Below, piece by piece: positions 9,947 through 18,540 of a DNA stretch of 64,000 nucleotides. Every line of letters starts with the position of its first letter. Positions within the stretch are counted from its first letter, which is position 1. The notes below the pieces were generated by a model. The model was not told the DNA's origin and made no database searches. It saw nothing but the letters and a program-made list of their open reading frames with translations. The DNA comes from Negativicutes bacterium (lineage in GTDB: Bacteria > Bacillota_C > Negativicutes > Sporomusales_B > JARLHX01): positions 1-64,000 of the forward strand of contig JARLHY010000127.1 in assembly GCA_031292015.1 (NCBI GenBank), read 5' to 3'. Both the position numbers and the translations under genes were made by a program.

Positions 9947-10024
9947 CGTTCATACCTCGCGCTCTGGCATTCATCCATCTTAACTATAACCGATGCCGCA
10001 GCAAAATACCACAGCCGAAAAAGA

Positions 10025-10066
10025 ACCAAAACAGCCTGCCGGAACGACCCATGGCCTTGCCGGCAG
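10025..10066 (-). terminator. Probable terminator of the methyltransferase operon
   Basis: CTGCCGG (10036-10042) pairs with CCGGCAG (10060-10066). On the minus strand the stem is followed by T-rich sequence (TTTT, then TTCTTTTT). It lies between the MtaA-like gene and cdaR. Confidence 0.5.
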
Positions 10067-10107
10067 ACTGCATCAGGAAGTGAGAATTGCCGTGTGAAAT
10101 GCCGGGT

Positions 10108-11133
10108 TTAGCGGGCGAATTCCCTGGCCACCTGAACGATGGTCTGGAGATTCTCCACCGAAGTGGTCAGCGGAATGGCACATTCCGGCGCCGCGATCTC
10201 AACTCCCGCCGCCAGCGCATAGCGTGTCTCCCGGGCGACGTCATCGACGCTGCCGGAGAGCAGGGTGACAGGATTATTGACATTGCCGACAAGGGACATT
10301 TTAGCGCCTGCCAACTCTTTTGCGACCCGGGCGTCGACTTTCGAATCGAAATGAAAGGCGTCGAACCCGGCCTGGGCAATGTGGGGCAGCATTTTGGCAG
10401 TATTGCCGCAGATGTGCAGGATGGTGGGTGCGCCGAGCTCCCTTGTCACCTGCCGATGGATCGGCAGCAAAAAGTCGCGGTAGCAATCCGGGCTGACAAG
10501 ATCCCCGGTGGCATGATCGCCCCACAGGATGGCATCTGCGCCGGCGATGATCTGGGCTTTGCCTGAGGCCATTGAGACCGGCAGCAGCCGCTTCAGATAC
10601 TCGCTCACCTTGTCAGGGCTCAAAATGGTGTCCATCAGAAAGGGTTCGGTTCCCACAAGGTGATAGGCCAGCGACCATGGGCCGTAAACCTTGCCGATGA
10701 TCGCAACCCTGTCGCCGTACTCCCGGCGCAAGAGGCGGATCGCTTCGATAACCGTGCTCATGGCCGGATGGTCCAAAAAATCGCGGCTAAAGGTGATCTG
10801 ACCGGGGTCGGTGATCGGGTGCGAAGTATGGGCAGGCCAACTGTCCGGCCCACCCCAGGTAACCGGTATGTCCAGCGCCGCCGATTCGGTCACCGCCGAG
10901 AACACCGGCATGATGGTATCATAGCCCAGCACCTCGAAGCTTGTGGCCGCCAAACGGGCCATCTGTTCGAAGTCGAGATGCACGTCCGGGAAAAAGCAGC
11001 CCGACCGGGCCATCAGGTCTTTGGTCACAACCGAGGTCGGGCAGGCGACCGAAGGCCGGTCCACCCGCCCGCCGAACAAGCCGGACAAAAATCGTCTTTT
11101 CGGGGTCATCCATTCTGTTGGCTGTTTCATCAT
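10108..11133 (-). CDS. MtaA/MtbA-like UroD-fold cobamide methyltransferase
   Basis: Member of the uroporphyrinogen-decarboxylase-fold methyltransferases (MtaA, MtbA, CmuA group), which move a methyl group from a methylated corrinoid protein to an acceptor thiol or pterin. The 341-residue protein keeps the zinc signature of the active members: HIC near residue 245 (PTILHICGNTAKML) and a distal Cys in APECAIPL near residue 318. The corrinoid-protein gene lies 24 bases upstream, which fits transfer from that partner. The acceptor here, probably tetrahydrofolate in an acetogen, is inferred. True HemE is unlikely because no haem genes are near. Confidence 0.82.
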   Translation of the reverse strand: MMKQPTEWMTPKRRFLSGLFGGRVDRPSVACPTSVVTKDLMARSGCFFPDVHLDFEQMARLAATSFEVLGYDTIMPVFSAVTESAALDIPVTWGGPDSWPAHTSHPITDPGQITFSRDFLDHPAMSTVIEAIRLLRREYGDRVAIIGKVYGPWSLAYHLVGTEPFLMDTILSPDKVSEYLKRLLPVSMASGKAQIIAGADAILWGDHATGDLVSPDCYRDFLLPIHRQVTRELGAPTILHICGNTAKMLPHIAQAGFDAFHFDSKVDARVAKELAGAKMSLVGNVNNPVTLLSGSVDDVARETRYALAAGVEIAAPECAIPLTTSVENLQTIVQVAREFAR

Positions 11134-11157
11134 CTCGTCACTCCAACCTGTTGTCTC

Positions 11158-11790
11158 TCACGCTAACAGTTGCCGCATGATGTCGATCGCCTCGCCGGCG
11201 TCGGGAACATAGCGGTCAGCCCCGATTTGTTTGGCAAACTGGGGCGTGACAGGGGCTCCCCCGACGATTACCTTCACCTGCTGACGCAGCCCCGCCGCTT
11301 CCAGCGCCGCCACCGAGTCGGTCATAAACTTCATGGTTGTCGTGAGCAGCGCCGCCATTCCCAGAACATCGGGTTGATGCTCGCGGACTGCAGCGACAAA
11401 CTGCTCCGGTTTAACGTCAATGCCGAGATCGATCACCTCGTAGCCAGAGCCCTGGAGCATCATGATCACCAGGTTTTTCCCGATGTCATGCAGATCGCCC
11501 TGGACCGTGCCGATAACAACCCTGCCCAGATATTTGCGCTGAGTGGTCTTGACCACCGGCTCCAACACCGCCAGGCCGAGCTTCATCGCCCGGGCGGCCA
11601 CCAGCATCTCCGGCACAAATATTTCCCCCTGGGAAAAACGCTCACCCACCACCGCCATCGCGGCAATGAATCCGTTGTTGATCAATTCATCCAGGCTGAT
11701 ACCGTCATCCAGGGCTTGCCTGGCCAATTCCTGGACCTTGTCGCCCTTACCGGCGATTGTGGCTTCCTTGATCCCTTCCACCAATGTCAT
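11158..11790 (-). CDS. Corrinoid (B12-binding) methyl-carrier protein
   Basis: Carries the methyl group on cobalt between two methyltransferases. The 210-residue protein has the B12-binding N-terminal helical cap (about 1-85) followed by a Rossmann-type B12 domain. The cobalt ligand is His101 in GDLHDIGKN, and the later GGAPVTPQFA loop binds the cofactor. This is the size and order of MtaC, MttC and MtvC. AAAGGAG precedes the ATG. It lies between the MFS carrier gene (16 bases) and the MtaA-like gene (24 bases), so these are clearly one operon. Methyl donor not determined. Confidence 0.9.
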   Translation of the reverse strand: MTLVEGIKEATIAGKGDKVQELARQALDDGISLDELINNGFIAAMAVVGERFSQGEIFVPEMLVAARAMKLGLAVLEPVVKTTQRKYLGRVVIGTVQGDLHDIGKNLVIMMLQGSGYEVIDLGIDVKPEQFVAAVREHQPDVLGMAALLTTTMKFMTDSVAALEAAGLRQQVKVIVGGAPVTPQFAKQIGADRYVPDAGEAIDIMRQLLA

Positions 11791-11806
11791 GTTTCCGCTG
11801 CTCCTT

Positions 11807-13150
11807 TCAGGCCCTTACATCACTTTTGGAACTGTCGACCTGACGGTCTTTTACGAGACTTGATGCTAGCAACCCGGCGCACGCGCAGCCGGCGATGAAG
11901 ACCCAGGCATAGGTGTAATCGGCTCCGCCGGGGGTGACGCGGATCAGGCGGCTCATAATGAGCGGCGCGAAAGCTCCGCCGATGTAGGCGAACATCTGCA
12001 TGAATCCCATCGCTTTTCCGTAGACTTCGGGTGAAAAAACGTCAGCCGGCCAGGCCAGGAACGGACCCCAGGCCATGTTGGCAAAAAAGCCGGCGCCGGC
12101 AAGCACCATCAGCAGTGAGAGATGGCTGACCCCCGGCTGGAGCTGAGACAGAATAACAATGAACGGGATGGTTCCAAAAAAGGAAAGCATAATCATCGGC
12201 CTTCTCCTGGACTGCAGATACCGGTCGCTGATCCGGGAACTCAGAAAAGCCCCCAGCACACCGGCGGCAAAATACACCGAAGACCAAAAGCCCATGCCGA
12301 CAAGACTAAACTTGAAGTTTTGCAGCAGATACGTCGGCGACCAGGCGAGAACGCCCCAGAATGTCATCTGGCAGGCGATATCCACGCAAGTGACGGCCAC
12401 GAAACCGGGGTGGGTCAAGATCTGCCGCATGGGAATCTGGGCCTTCTTGATGGTCTGCTCGGAAACCTTGCGGTTGTCGATCTCGTCCGCGGTCATAGCG
12501 CCGGTGGCCAGCTCATCCTGATAGCTTTCGCTGATTTCGGCGGAGGAAAGTCCCGCCTTTTGCTCGGGCCGGTCTTTGATCAGCCAGATGACCAATATCA
12601 GCGGAATCAGCCCGATGGCTCCAACCACCAGGAAGACGGGACGCCAGCTCCCCAGCGACGTCGCCAGCTGGGTGGCGACGATCGCGGCCCAGGCGGGAGT
12701 GAGGATCCAGGCCCAGGACAGACTGCTTTGCGCCTGGGCCCTCTCGCTGGGCGGAAACCACCGCGACAGCAGCCTGGCGCTTGGTACAAACTCGGTTCCG
12801 ACCAAGATGCCGAACAGGGCGCTTCGGATGTACCATTCGGTAACTGTCTGCATGTAGGCCATCCAAAAGGTCAGTATGCTCCAGCTGATAATGGAAAACA
12901 CCAGCACCTTTTTTGAGCCATACTTGTCGCACAAAAGTCCTGAGACAAATTGCGCAGGTCCATAAAAAACCATCATCAGAAAAATACCATTGCCAACATC
13001 GGCGTAGTTAAGGTGAATATCCGGCATGATTGCGGGTATGAGAGCAGTTGTCTTGATTCGATCCAGATACTGGATGGTATAAGCAAAAAACAGAACGGCT
13101 GCTACCAGATAACGATATCGCCACCAACCTTGGCTTCTGCCGTTTTCCAT
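11807..13150 (-). CDS. MFS transporter, anion:cation symporter type
   Basis: Twelve-helix major facilitator of the ACS group (GudP/hexuronate-carrier-like), which imports organic anions with protons. The N terminus shows the family pattern YLDRIKTTALIPAIMPDI in helix 1 and the R/D-rich loop CDKYGSKK between helices 2 and 3. A GTG frame at 13183 is open further upstream, but the ATG at 13150 follows AGAGGGG and gives a normal cytoplasmic start. It sits in the operon between the second UroD-fold gene and the corrinoid protein, so it likely imports the methyl donor, perhaps a methoxylated or methylated acid. That substrate is inference. Confidence 0.82.
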   Translation of the reverse strand: MENGRSQGWWRYRYLVAAVLFFAYTIQYLDRIKTTALIPAIMPDIHLNYADVGNGIFLMMVFYGPAQFVSGLLCDKYGSKKVLVFSIISWSILTFWMAYMQTVTEWYIRSALFGILVGTEFVPSARLLSRWFPPSERAQAQSSLSWAWILTPAWAAIVATQLATSLGSWRPVFLVVGAIGLIPLILVIWLIKDRPEQKAGLSSAEISESYQDELATGAMTADEIDNRKVSEQTIKKAQIPMRQILTHPGFVAVTCVDIACQMTFWGVLAWSPTYLLQNFKFSLVGMGFWSSVYFAAGVLGAFLSSRISDRYLQSRRRPMIMLSFFGTIPFIVILSQLQPGVSHLSLLMVLAGAGFFANMAWGPFLAWPADVFSPEVYGKAMGFMQMFAYIGGAFAPLIMSRLIRVTPGGADYTYAWVFIAGCACAGLLASSLVKDRQVDSSKSDVRA

Positions 13151-13246
13151 GCTCGACCCCTCTTTCTTTACCATTTTGCTCACCAGGCACGCGCATTAAG
13201 TCGATTCCGTGACCTACCTCCCATCTGCCACCGCTGTTTTCAACCT

Positions 13247-14296
13247 CTAGAATTCGGTTTCAGCGGCAACCTTAAGTAACAGCTTCATTCTTTCCAGGGT
13301 TGTCTCGGGAGCCATGCCGCCGGCCGTCGAGAGCAGGAACCTGCCGCCCGGCCCTGCGCTTTTGATCATCTGCCGGCATTTTTCGATGAATTCCGGTTCG
13401 GATGCTTCCAGCATATCCTGCACCGGGTGAACATTCCCCATCACACACTTATCCAGGCCGTCCCTGGTCTGAACCAGATCGTGTTTCGGCCCGATATGGA
13501 CAACGTTGGCGCCGATATCGCGAATGACCGACGTGAGATGGGGGTAGTTGTTCTCGTTGTGGTAAACCCTTATTTCAGCGCTGTTGACATGCTCGAAGAG
13601 CTCCTTCAAATAAGGGTGGACGAATTCCTGGTACATGGACGCGGACAGCATTCCAGGGAAGTGATCCCAGACAATGGCCCGTTTCAGCGGGCCGACGATC
13701 TCCAACTGGGCGTCGATGTAAGCTTTCAGGAAATCTGTCACCTTGCGGGCCAGCACATGAACCAATTCCGGGGTGTCCACCATCGCGTAGCTGTACTTGT
13801 CGTAGCCGACCATCAGAGCCGATATTTCTCCCGGGCCGCCGCAAAAGACGTGTCCATCGAGATAACCCATCTTTTCCTGCCAGTAAGACGGCAGATTCTT
13901 CTTAAAATACTTCAGATAGTCGAGCACCGTCGCGGTGTAATCCGCCCGCCGCGGGTCGGGCGGTACGAAGGCCTGGGCCTCCGTGATATCGTCGAAAGCC
14001 GTTTTTCGCACATGGGGCGGGGTATAGTCCAGAAACTCCAGCTGGCAGCCCATCGCTCCCAGTTCCGGCACAAGGCCCATATCCGGCCATATCCCCGGCA
14101 CGGTGAAGGTATCGGGAAAGTTCTCATGAAACAGCAGTTGGGCGGAGAGCATTGTTTCCGGGCTGGCATAGTACTTGTCATCAGGTATCTTGGCAAACGG
14201 AGCATAGGTTTGCCCGATTGTCCAGAGGCAAACCGGAACCCTTGCGTCGATACGCCGACCCTCAATCGCAGCCAAAATTTCGCGGTAGGAATCCAT
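13247..14296 (-). CDS. UroD-fold protein, candidate substrate methyltransferase
   Basis: A 349-residue protein of the uroporphyrinogen-decarboxylase superfamily, heading the corrinoid operon. It differs from its MtaA-like neighbour: the expected H-x-C zinc site is replaced by YHNENN near residue 245, and the distal Cys is missing (LLSTAGGMAPETT near the end). It could be the methyl-donor-specific enzyme that loads the corrinoid protein, since no MtaB, MttB or MtrH-like gene is seen. It could also be a decarboxylase of unknown substrate. The ATG at 14296 follows GGAAAGGA; the upstream frame to 14347 lacks this. Confidence 0.7.
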   Translation of the reverse strand: MDSYREILAAIEGRRIDARVPVCLWTIGQTYAPFAKIPDDKYYASPETMLSAQLLFHENFPDTFTVPGIWPDMGLVPELGAMGCQLEFLDYTPPHVRKTAFDDITEAQAFVPPDPRRADYTATVLDYLKYFKKNLPSYWQEKMGYLDGHVFCGGPGEISALMVGYDKYSYAMVDTPELVHVLARKVTDFLKAYIDAQLEIVGPLKRAIVWDHFPGMLSASMYQEFVHPYLKELFEHVNSAEIRVYHNENNYPHLTSVIRDIGANVVHIGPKHDLVQTRDGLDKCVMGNVHPVQDMLEASEPEFIEKCRQMIKSAGPGGRFLLSTAGGMAPETTLERMKLLLKVAAETEF

Positions 14297-14677
14297 AAGA
14301 CCACGTCCTTTCCAAAATTGACACCAGATAGGTGCCTTGCGAGACATTGTATATTGTCATAATTGGTAGACTTTTTCGAATATTTTCTTGCTTCAGCTAT
14401 ATTCTTCGATTCAGCGGATTTACCCTTGCATTTTTTATACAAACTTTACAGGTAAAGACCTCCTGTTTTTGTGAGAAATGCCAATATGGGGGGCGTGCAA
14501 GCCTCTGAACAGAGGGGGGACTGCTCTTCAGTGCCTTCCTAACGACTAGCTCCGGAAAAAACTTATGGCCTCAATCCCGGTCTTAAAGGGATTGAGGCCA
14601 TTTTTCGCAGTCGGTCGTTCACGCCGACGTATTTTCTCAGGCAATCATTGCTCCGGTTACCGGCTCGCCGAAAATGT
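14297..14677. other. Intergenic region between UroD-fold gene and padR
   Basis: 381 bases. It holds the bidirectional terminator at 14555-14605 and an AT-rich stretch (14340-14450) that probably contains the promoter of the minus-strand operon. I cannot pick confident -35 and -10 boxes there. Confidence 0.5.
14555..14605 (-). terminator. Bidirectional terminator after padR
   Basis: A perfect 13-bp stem (14566-14578 with 14588-14600) has a 9-base loop, with a T run on the plus side (14601-14605) and an A run on the other (14555-14561). On the minus strand it closes the padR gene at 14678-15220. Confidence 0.85.
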
Positions 14678-15220
14678 TTATTTCATTAAGTCCTCTATGA
14701 AATGATCCATGAATTCGATTTCGTTTTTGATCAGTATCAGCGGGTGCCAGTATAGGGCCTGCAGATTGACCGGCAATTTGTTTTCGCCCAGCGACTCCAG
14801 TTTGCGGTTGATCCCGTCGGCCACCTCGGCCAGAAAGCTCTTTCGCCTGGTAAGAGCCGTCACGACTTCCTCCCTGGTCACGAAGGGAATCGCGGCCAGC
14901 GCCAGGTCGAAGCGAAAATCCCGTTCCCTTGTTGCCGACAGCGCAGCTATCGTCTCTTGCTGCAAAACGTCTTTGCCGGTACTCGTTATTTCGAATTTCC
15001 GCGGCACAGGGCCCCGTCCCTGCTTTTCCAAATCGATGTGAGACGTTACCAGTTTCTTTCCGCTCAATTTGTTCAGGCCGACATAAATGGACGTGGTCCC
15101 GATATCGGCCCACTCCTTATACCCTCTCGCCTTTATCATCTGGTTAATTTCATAACCGGAAACCATCGGCCGGTCGCATATAAATTGTAGGAGGATAAAT
15201 TCAACATTAGAAAGTTCCAT
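14678..15220 (-). CDS. PadR-family transcriptional regulator
   Basis: Winged-helix repressor of the PadR family. The N-terminal 100 residues form the DNA-binding domain (MELSNVEFILLQFICDRP, then GYEINQMIK and SIYVGLNKL). The rest is the alpha-helical dimerisation region (Vir_act type), giving 180 residues. The ATG at 15220 has GAGGGG 7 bases before it; the frame upstream to 15241 does not. It is strongly similar to the PadR at 33076-33627, sharing YKEWADIGT-SIYV-LNKL and RERD-RFDLALAAI. Its promoter (15277-15305) overlaps an inverted repeat that contains a 13-mer also found in the other padR promoter. Targets are unknown. Confidence 0.88.
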   Translation of the reverse strand: MELSNVEFILLQFICDRPMVSGYEINQMIKARGYKEWADIGTTSIYVGLNKLSGKKLVTSHIDLEKQGRGPVPRKFEITSTGKDVLQQETIAALSATRERDFRFDLALAAIPFVTREEVVTALTRRKSFLAEVADGINRKLESLGENKLPVNLQALYWHPLILIKNEIEFMDHFIEDLMK

Positions 15221-15271
15221 ATATGTCCCCTCTTTAAACAATTAATAAATAGTTAACATTCTAATCACACT

Positions 15272-15305
15272 ATATAATATTACACCCAAGTTATATTATA
15301 TGCAA
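15272..15305 (-). promoter_or_regulatory. padR promoter overlapped by an inverted repeat
   Basis: On the minus strand TTGCAT (15305-15300) and TAATAT (15282-15277) are 17 bases apart. ATATAATAT (15272-15280) and ATATTATAT (15293-15301) form a 9-N12-9 repeat across the promoter, well placed for autorepression. The minus strand reads TGTAATATTATAT at 15284-15272, identical to a piece of the palindrome at 33646-33691. Confidence 0.6.
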
Positions 15306-15306
15306 G

Positions 15307-15344
15307 AAAAAATTGCTGGCGCAGCCCGCCTGGCAATTTTTTTT
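15307..15344 (-). terminator. Terminator after the second padR-like gene
   Basis: Arms 15307-15320 and 15328-15342 pair with a single bulge and are flanked by A and T runs, so it can act in both directions. It lies between the PadR-like gene (ends 15402) and the next padR promoter (15305). Confidence 0.75.
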
Positions 15345-15401
15345 GTTTCTCCCATTCATTTTCGCCCGCCTGCCGCCCGGCGTATCGCCTTGTAACCACA
15401 A

Positions 15402-15941
15402 TCATATTGATTGCAGCAAGCGATCCATGAACTCAATTTCGCTTTTGACCCACCCGAAAGGGTGCCTGTAAAACGCCTGCAGATGCACAGGAACAGGCGA
15501 ATTTTCTCTGCTTTCGTTATCGAATGCCAGCAAAATCCTTTTCGCCGTTTCCGCCAGAACGATCTTTCTCTGCCTGAGCGCCGTCGCGACTTCTTCCGCC
15601 GCCACCAGCGAAGAGGCGGCAAGAGCCGCATCGAACCTGTGGTCCCTCTCCCGGCAGGACGACAAAGCCGCTATGATCTCCTGCTTCAACAGTTCTTTTC
15701 CGGCAGCGGTAAGGATAAATTTCCGAAGCATAAAATCGGTTTCCTGTTTTTCGTCGCCGCCGGGAGCGATCAGTCCATGTTCACTCAATCTGCCCAGCGC
15801 GGCGCCGATTGCGGCAGTTTTAGCCTTGATCCACTCGCTGTAGGGAAATTCCTTCACCATCCGGGCAATTTCCCTGCCGGAAGCGCCGCCCCGGTCCCCG
15901 ATAATCTGCAAGAGGGTAAAATCTATCGTAGTCAGCTTCAT
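15402..15941 (-). CDS. PadR-like regulator, diverged
   Basis: A 179-residue relative of the neighbouring PadR proteins. The C-terminal helical half is well kept (ALSSCRERDHRFDAALAASSLV, LQAFYRHPFGWVKSEIEFMDRLL). The recognition region is altered: the YKEWADIGTTSIYV block becomes YSEWIKAKTAAIGAAL. It probably binds a different site or has changed function. AAGGAT precedes the ATG. It lies directly upstream of the other padR with separate terminator and promoter signals between them, suggesting an old tandem duplication. Function unknown. Confidence 0.75.
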   Translation of the reverse strand: MKLTTIDFTLLQIIGDRGGASGREIARMVKEFPYSEWIKAKTAAIGAALGRLSEHGLIAPGGDEKQETDFMLRKFILTAAGKELLKQEIIAALSSCRERDHRFDAALAASSLVAAEEVATALRQRKIVLAETAKRILLAFDNESRENSPVPVHLQAFYRHPFGWVKSEIEFMDRLLQSI

Positions 15942-16243
15942 GTCTATCCTTCTTTCATGATTCTGCTTCCGGTGAAGGATACGGAATCATCGAACCCTGC
16001 TCACTTTCCTGTCCGGAAATCATTCAACCGCACATGCTGAATGATCCCCCCTCGTGTCTCCTATGCTAGTTTATGGACGTGCCGATGTCAATCCTCGCTG
16101 ACCCAGGGATAGTTATTTTAATGCAAATTTTACATAAATTTGAAATTTATGTCGAAATGGTTGTTTTTTTGCCGCGAAAAAAGGGGTCGCCGCCCGGGGC
16201 AATGGTCCTCCCCGGCGGCATTCACTCATGGTATCGTTTCGTA
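15942..16243. other. Intergenic region between receptor and padR-like genes
   Basis: 302 bases. It contains the receptor terminator at 16177-16219. The rest (about 15960-16170), which should hold the promoter of the minus-strand padR-like gene, is AT-rich near 16110-16170 but shows no boxes that I would call. Confidence 0.5.
16177..16219 (-). terminator. Terminator after the TonB-dependent receptor
   Basis: A GC-rich stem (16189-16199 with 16210-16219, one bulge) is followed on the minus strand by GACCCC and six T (16182-16177). It lies 24 bases past the receptor stop codon and would close the long TPS/TonB transcript. Confidence 0.7.
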
Positions 16244-18388
16244 TTATTTGAATTTCCAAACCTCGCCAAATTCGGTATAACGGCCGGGGGCGATAAGGTA
16301 GGCCCCCGCATAATACTTCTCGTCCGTCAGGTTGCTGAGCTTTACGTATACTTCCCGGCCTTTCGTTTTTTCCTTGCTCAGCTTGAAGTCGACAGTATGG
16401 TGTGCCGGCAGCAGGATGCTCTGATACAGTCCAGCCGTGTTTGGCTGTCCGGCTCCGCCCCCATTACCGGTTTCGGCGCTGTTGGAGAAGGCGCTGCTAG
16501 TCGCTCCCACATAGCTGATTGACAGATACGCGCTGGTGCCGCTTTTTCCCGCGTAATTCAGTCCATAAGTAAACTTTTGCTGCGGGACGTCATTCACCTG
16601 TTGTCCTGTTGCAGGATCGGTCGCGTGGGTACGGGTGTACTGAAAAAAGGCCTTCGTGCCAGGACCGAGCTTTTGGCTGATGTCGGTCTCATAGCCCGTC
16701 ATTTGCACCGCTGGCAGGCTATAATACAGAATTTCACCATTGATAAACCCGCTTTGGATCATGTTGGCGATATGCTTCCTGAACAAGGTGACGTCAACGC
16801 TCAGCCCCGCTGCGTTCGTATAGGCCACCCCCACCTCCCGGTTGATCGTTTCTTCCGGTTTGAGCATCGGTATAGCCAGGTCCGGATAGGTGCCCGCGAC
16901 CGTCTTAAAATAATTGTAATTGGCGATTCCCGTCATTTCCTGGGGCTGGGGATAGCGGAAACTTTTGCCGACGGCGGCGTGCAGCGCGGTGGTGTCGCTC
17001 AGCGCATAGTTCAGGCTGGCCACCGGATCGCTGGCCTTATAGGAACCAGTCATCGTATACCCGGTCGACGCGGCTCCTATACTGGGATCTGCCTGCATAG
17101 CATTATTGGCATTTTGCATAACATCCTTGATTTCGTTGTACCGGTAACCCAACCTGGTGGTCAGGTGGCCGACTTTGATCTCATCCTGCGCATAATAGCC
17201 GTTACTGGTGTAACTATACGCAGCCTTTGACCAGAGGGCGATCGGCAGTGAGCTATCCCAGTCGGAGATAATCTCGGTATAAGTTCTCAGCTCGCGGTTG
17301 TAACCCCAGGTGAAGGTATTCACCGGACTCAGCTTGATGACATTCTGAAGCTGGATGCCGCGCACCTTGCCATCCGTACTTTGGCCGCTTTTATCCTCCG
17401 TCGGATTGGTCGAGTTCGCATACTTGGCGAACATCGTACTTTGTTCCTGCGATTGATACATGGTTAGGCTCAGGTTATTGTTGGCGTTGAATTTGTGGTT
17501 GAACACAAAACCGGTCTGGCTGTTGACAACCGGGTCATAGCGCACATCGAAAGCACCTGACCAAACATCAAATGACCGATACAAACTGGCCGAGCTGGAA
17601 GAGCCGCCGGCGCCGCCGGGATTGACGATCAGCAGGCCGTTGGCGTCATAGCGGTTGGGGACCTCTTCCCTTTTCTCGGAGTAGGAACCAAATATGCTTA
17701 CAGACGTATTGGCGTCCAGATCGTAGCCAATTTTGCCACTGTAGGATAATTCCTTCTTTTTGGCATTGTCGGTATATCCATCTGTCATTGATTGTTTGGC
17801 GCTAAAGAAAAAATTGGCGTTCTTGGTGCTGCCGCCGAAGGAAGCGGACTGAGTCTGCGTATTCCAGCTGCCGATCGAAGCGGATATCGTTCCGCTGTTT
17901 TGACTGCCCTTTTTGGTGGTAATGTAGATCACACCGCCGGCGGCGTCCGAGCCGTACTGGACGGGAACGGCGCCTTTGATGACCTCAATTTTTTCGATGC
18001 TGTCCGCCGGAATACTGCTCAAATCCACTACCCCGTTACCCACCGGGCTGAGCGGCACCCCGTCGACGAAGACCTTGGTGTTGTTGGCGTCGCTGCCGCG
18101 AATAGCCACCGTGGCTTTGCCTGATGTATTGTTGCCGCTGACCGTTAAACCGGTTACGTTTTTCAGCACATCGGACGCGTTTTGCGCCCCCTGGGCCTTG
18201 ATGTCATCGGCGGTGACGGTGGTGGTCTGTACCGACTGGCGTTCCTTCAGCTTGGTATCGGTAACTTCCACTTCTTCCACGGCGACATTGTCCGGCTCCT
18301 CGGCCATGGCCACGGACGCCCACCAGTTCGAATAGAGCATCATGCAGCCGGCGATGATCGCCAGCCGCTTTTTTTTCGACACTTTCAC
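16244..18388 (-). CDS. TonB-dependent outer-membrane receptor
   Basis: Outer-membrane gated beta-barrel that takes up a ligand using TonB energy. The 714-residue protein has a signal peptide (1-29, ending SVAMA) and a plug domain (about 45-155) with the TonB-box-like start EEVEVTD and the motifs IRGSDANNTKVFVDGVPL and IEKIEVIKGAVPVQYGSDA. A 22-strand barrel follows and ends in FGEVWKFK. Ligand cannot be told from sequence. The GTG start follows AAGGAGG. It lies 152 bases after the giant adhesin gene and on the same strand as tonB-exbB-exbD, which may power it. No clear Fur box or B12 riboswitch precedes it. Confidence 0.92.
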   Translation of the reverse strand: MKVSKKKRLAIIAGCMMLYSNWWASVAMAEEPDNVAVEEVEVTDTKLKERQSVQTTTVTADDIKAQGAQNASDVLKNVTGLTVSGNNTSGKATVAIRGSDANNTKVFVDGVPLSPVGNGVVDLSSIPADSIEKIEVIKGAVPVQYGSDAAGGVIYITTKKGSQNSGTISASIGSWNTQTQSASFGGSTKNANFFFSAKQSMTDGYTDNAKKKELSYSGKIGYDLDANTSVSIFGSYSEKREEVPNRYDANGLLIVNPGGAGGSSSSASLYRSFDVWSGAFDVRYDPVVNSQTGFVFNHKFNANNNLSLTMYQSQEQSTMFAKYANSTNPTEDKSGQSTDGKVRGIQLQNVIKLSPVNTFTWGYNRELRTYTEIISDWDSSLPIALWSKAAYSYTSNGYYAQDEIKVGHLTTRLGYRYNEIKDVMQNANNAMQADPSIGAASTGYTMTGSYKASDPVASLNYALSDTTALHAAVGKSFRYPQPQEMTGIANYNYFKTVAGTYPDLAIPMLKPEETINREVGVAYTNAAGLSVDVTLFRKHIANMIQSGFINGEILYYSLPAVQMTGYETDISQKLGPGTKAFFQYTRTHATDPATGQQVNDVPQQKFTYGLNYAGKSGTSAYLSISYVGATSSAFSNSAETGNGGGAGQPNTAGLYQSILLPAHHTVDFKLSKEKTKGREVYVKLSNLTDEKYYAGAYLIAPGRYTEFGEVWKFK

Positions 18389-18540
18389 GGCATCGCTTCC
18401 TCCTTGCCTTGCTACTCAAAATAGATTGATAACTAAAATCGTCCCTCCAGCCGGCCCGGCCGCCGGCACCCGCGAAAAGCCGGACCGCTGTCGCAGCCTT
18501 CGTAGGAGCCGTATTCCGGCCGGGCGAGCATCCGCCCGTC

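Noticed and set aside
18389..18540. Cobalamin riboswitch or Fur box before the TonB-dependent receptor
   Set aside because: The gap is short, and no B12-box or convincing Fur palindrome is visible.
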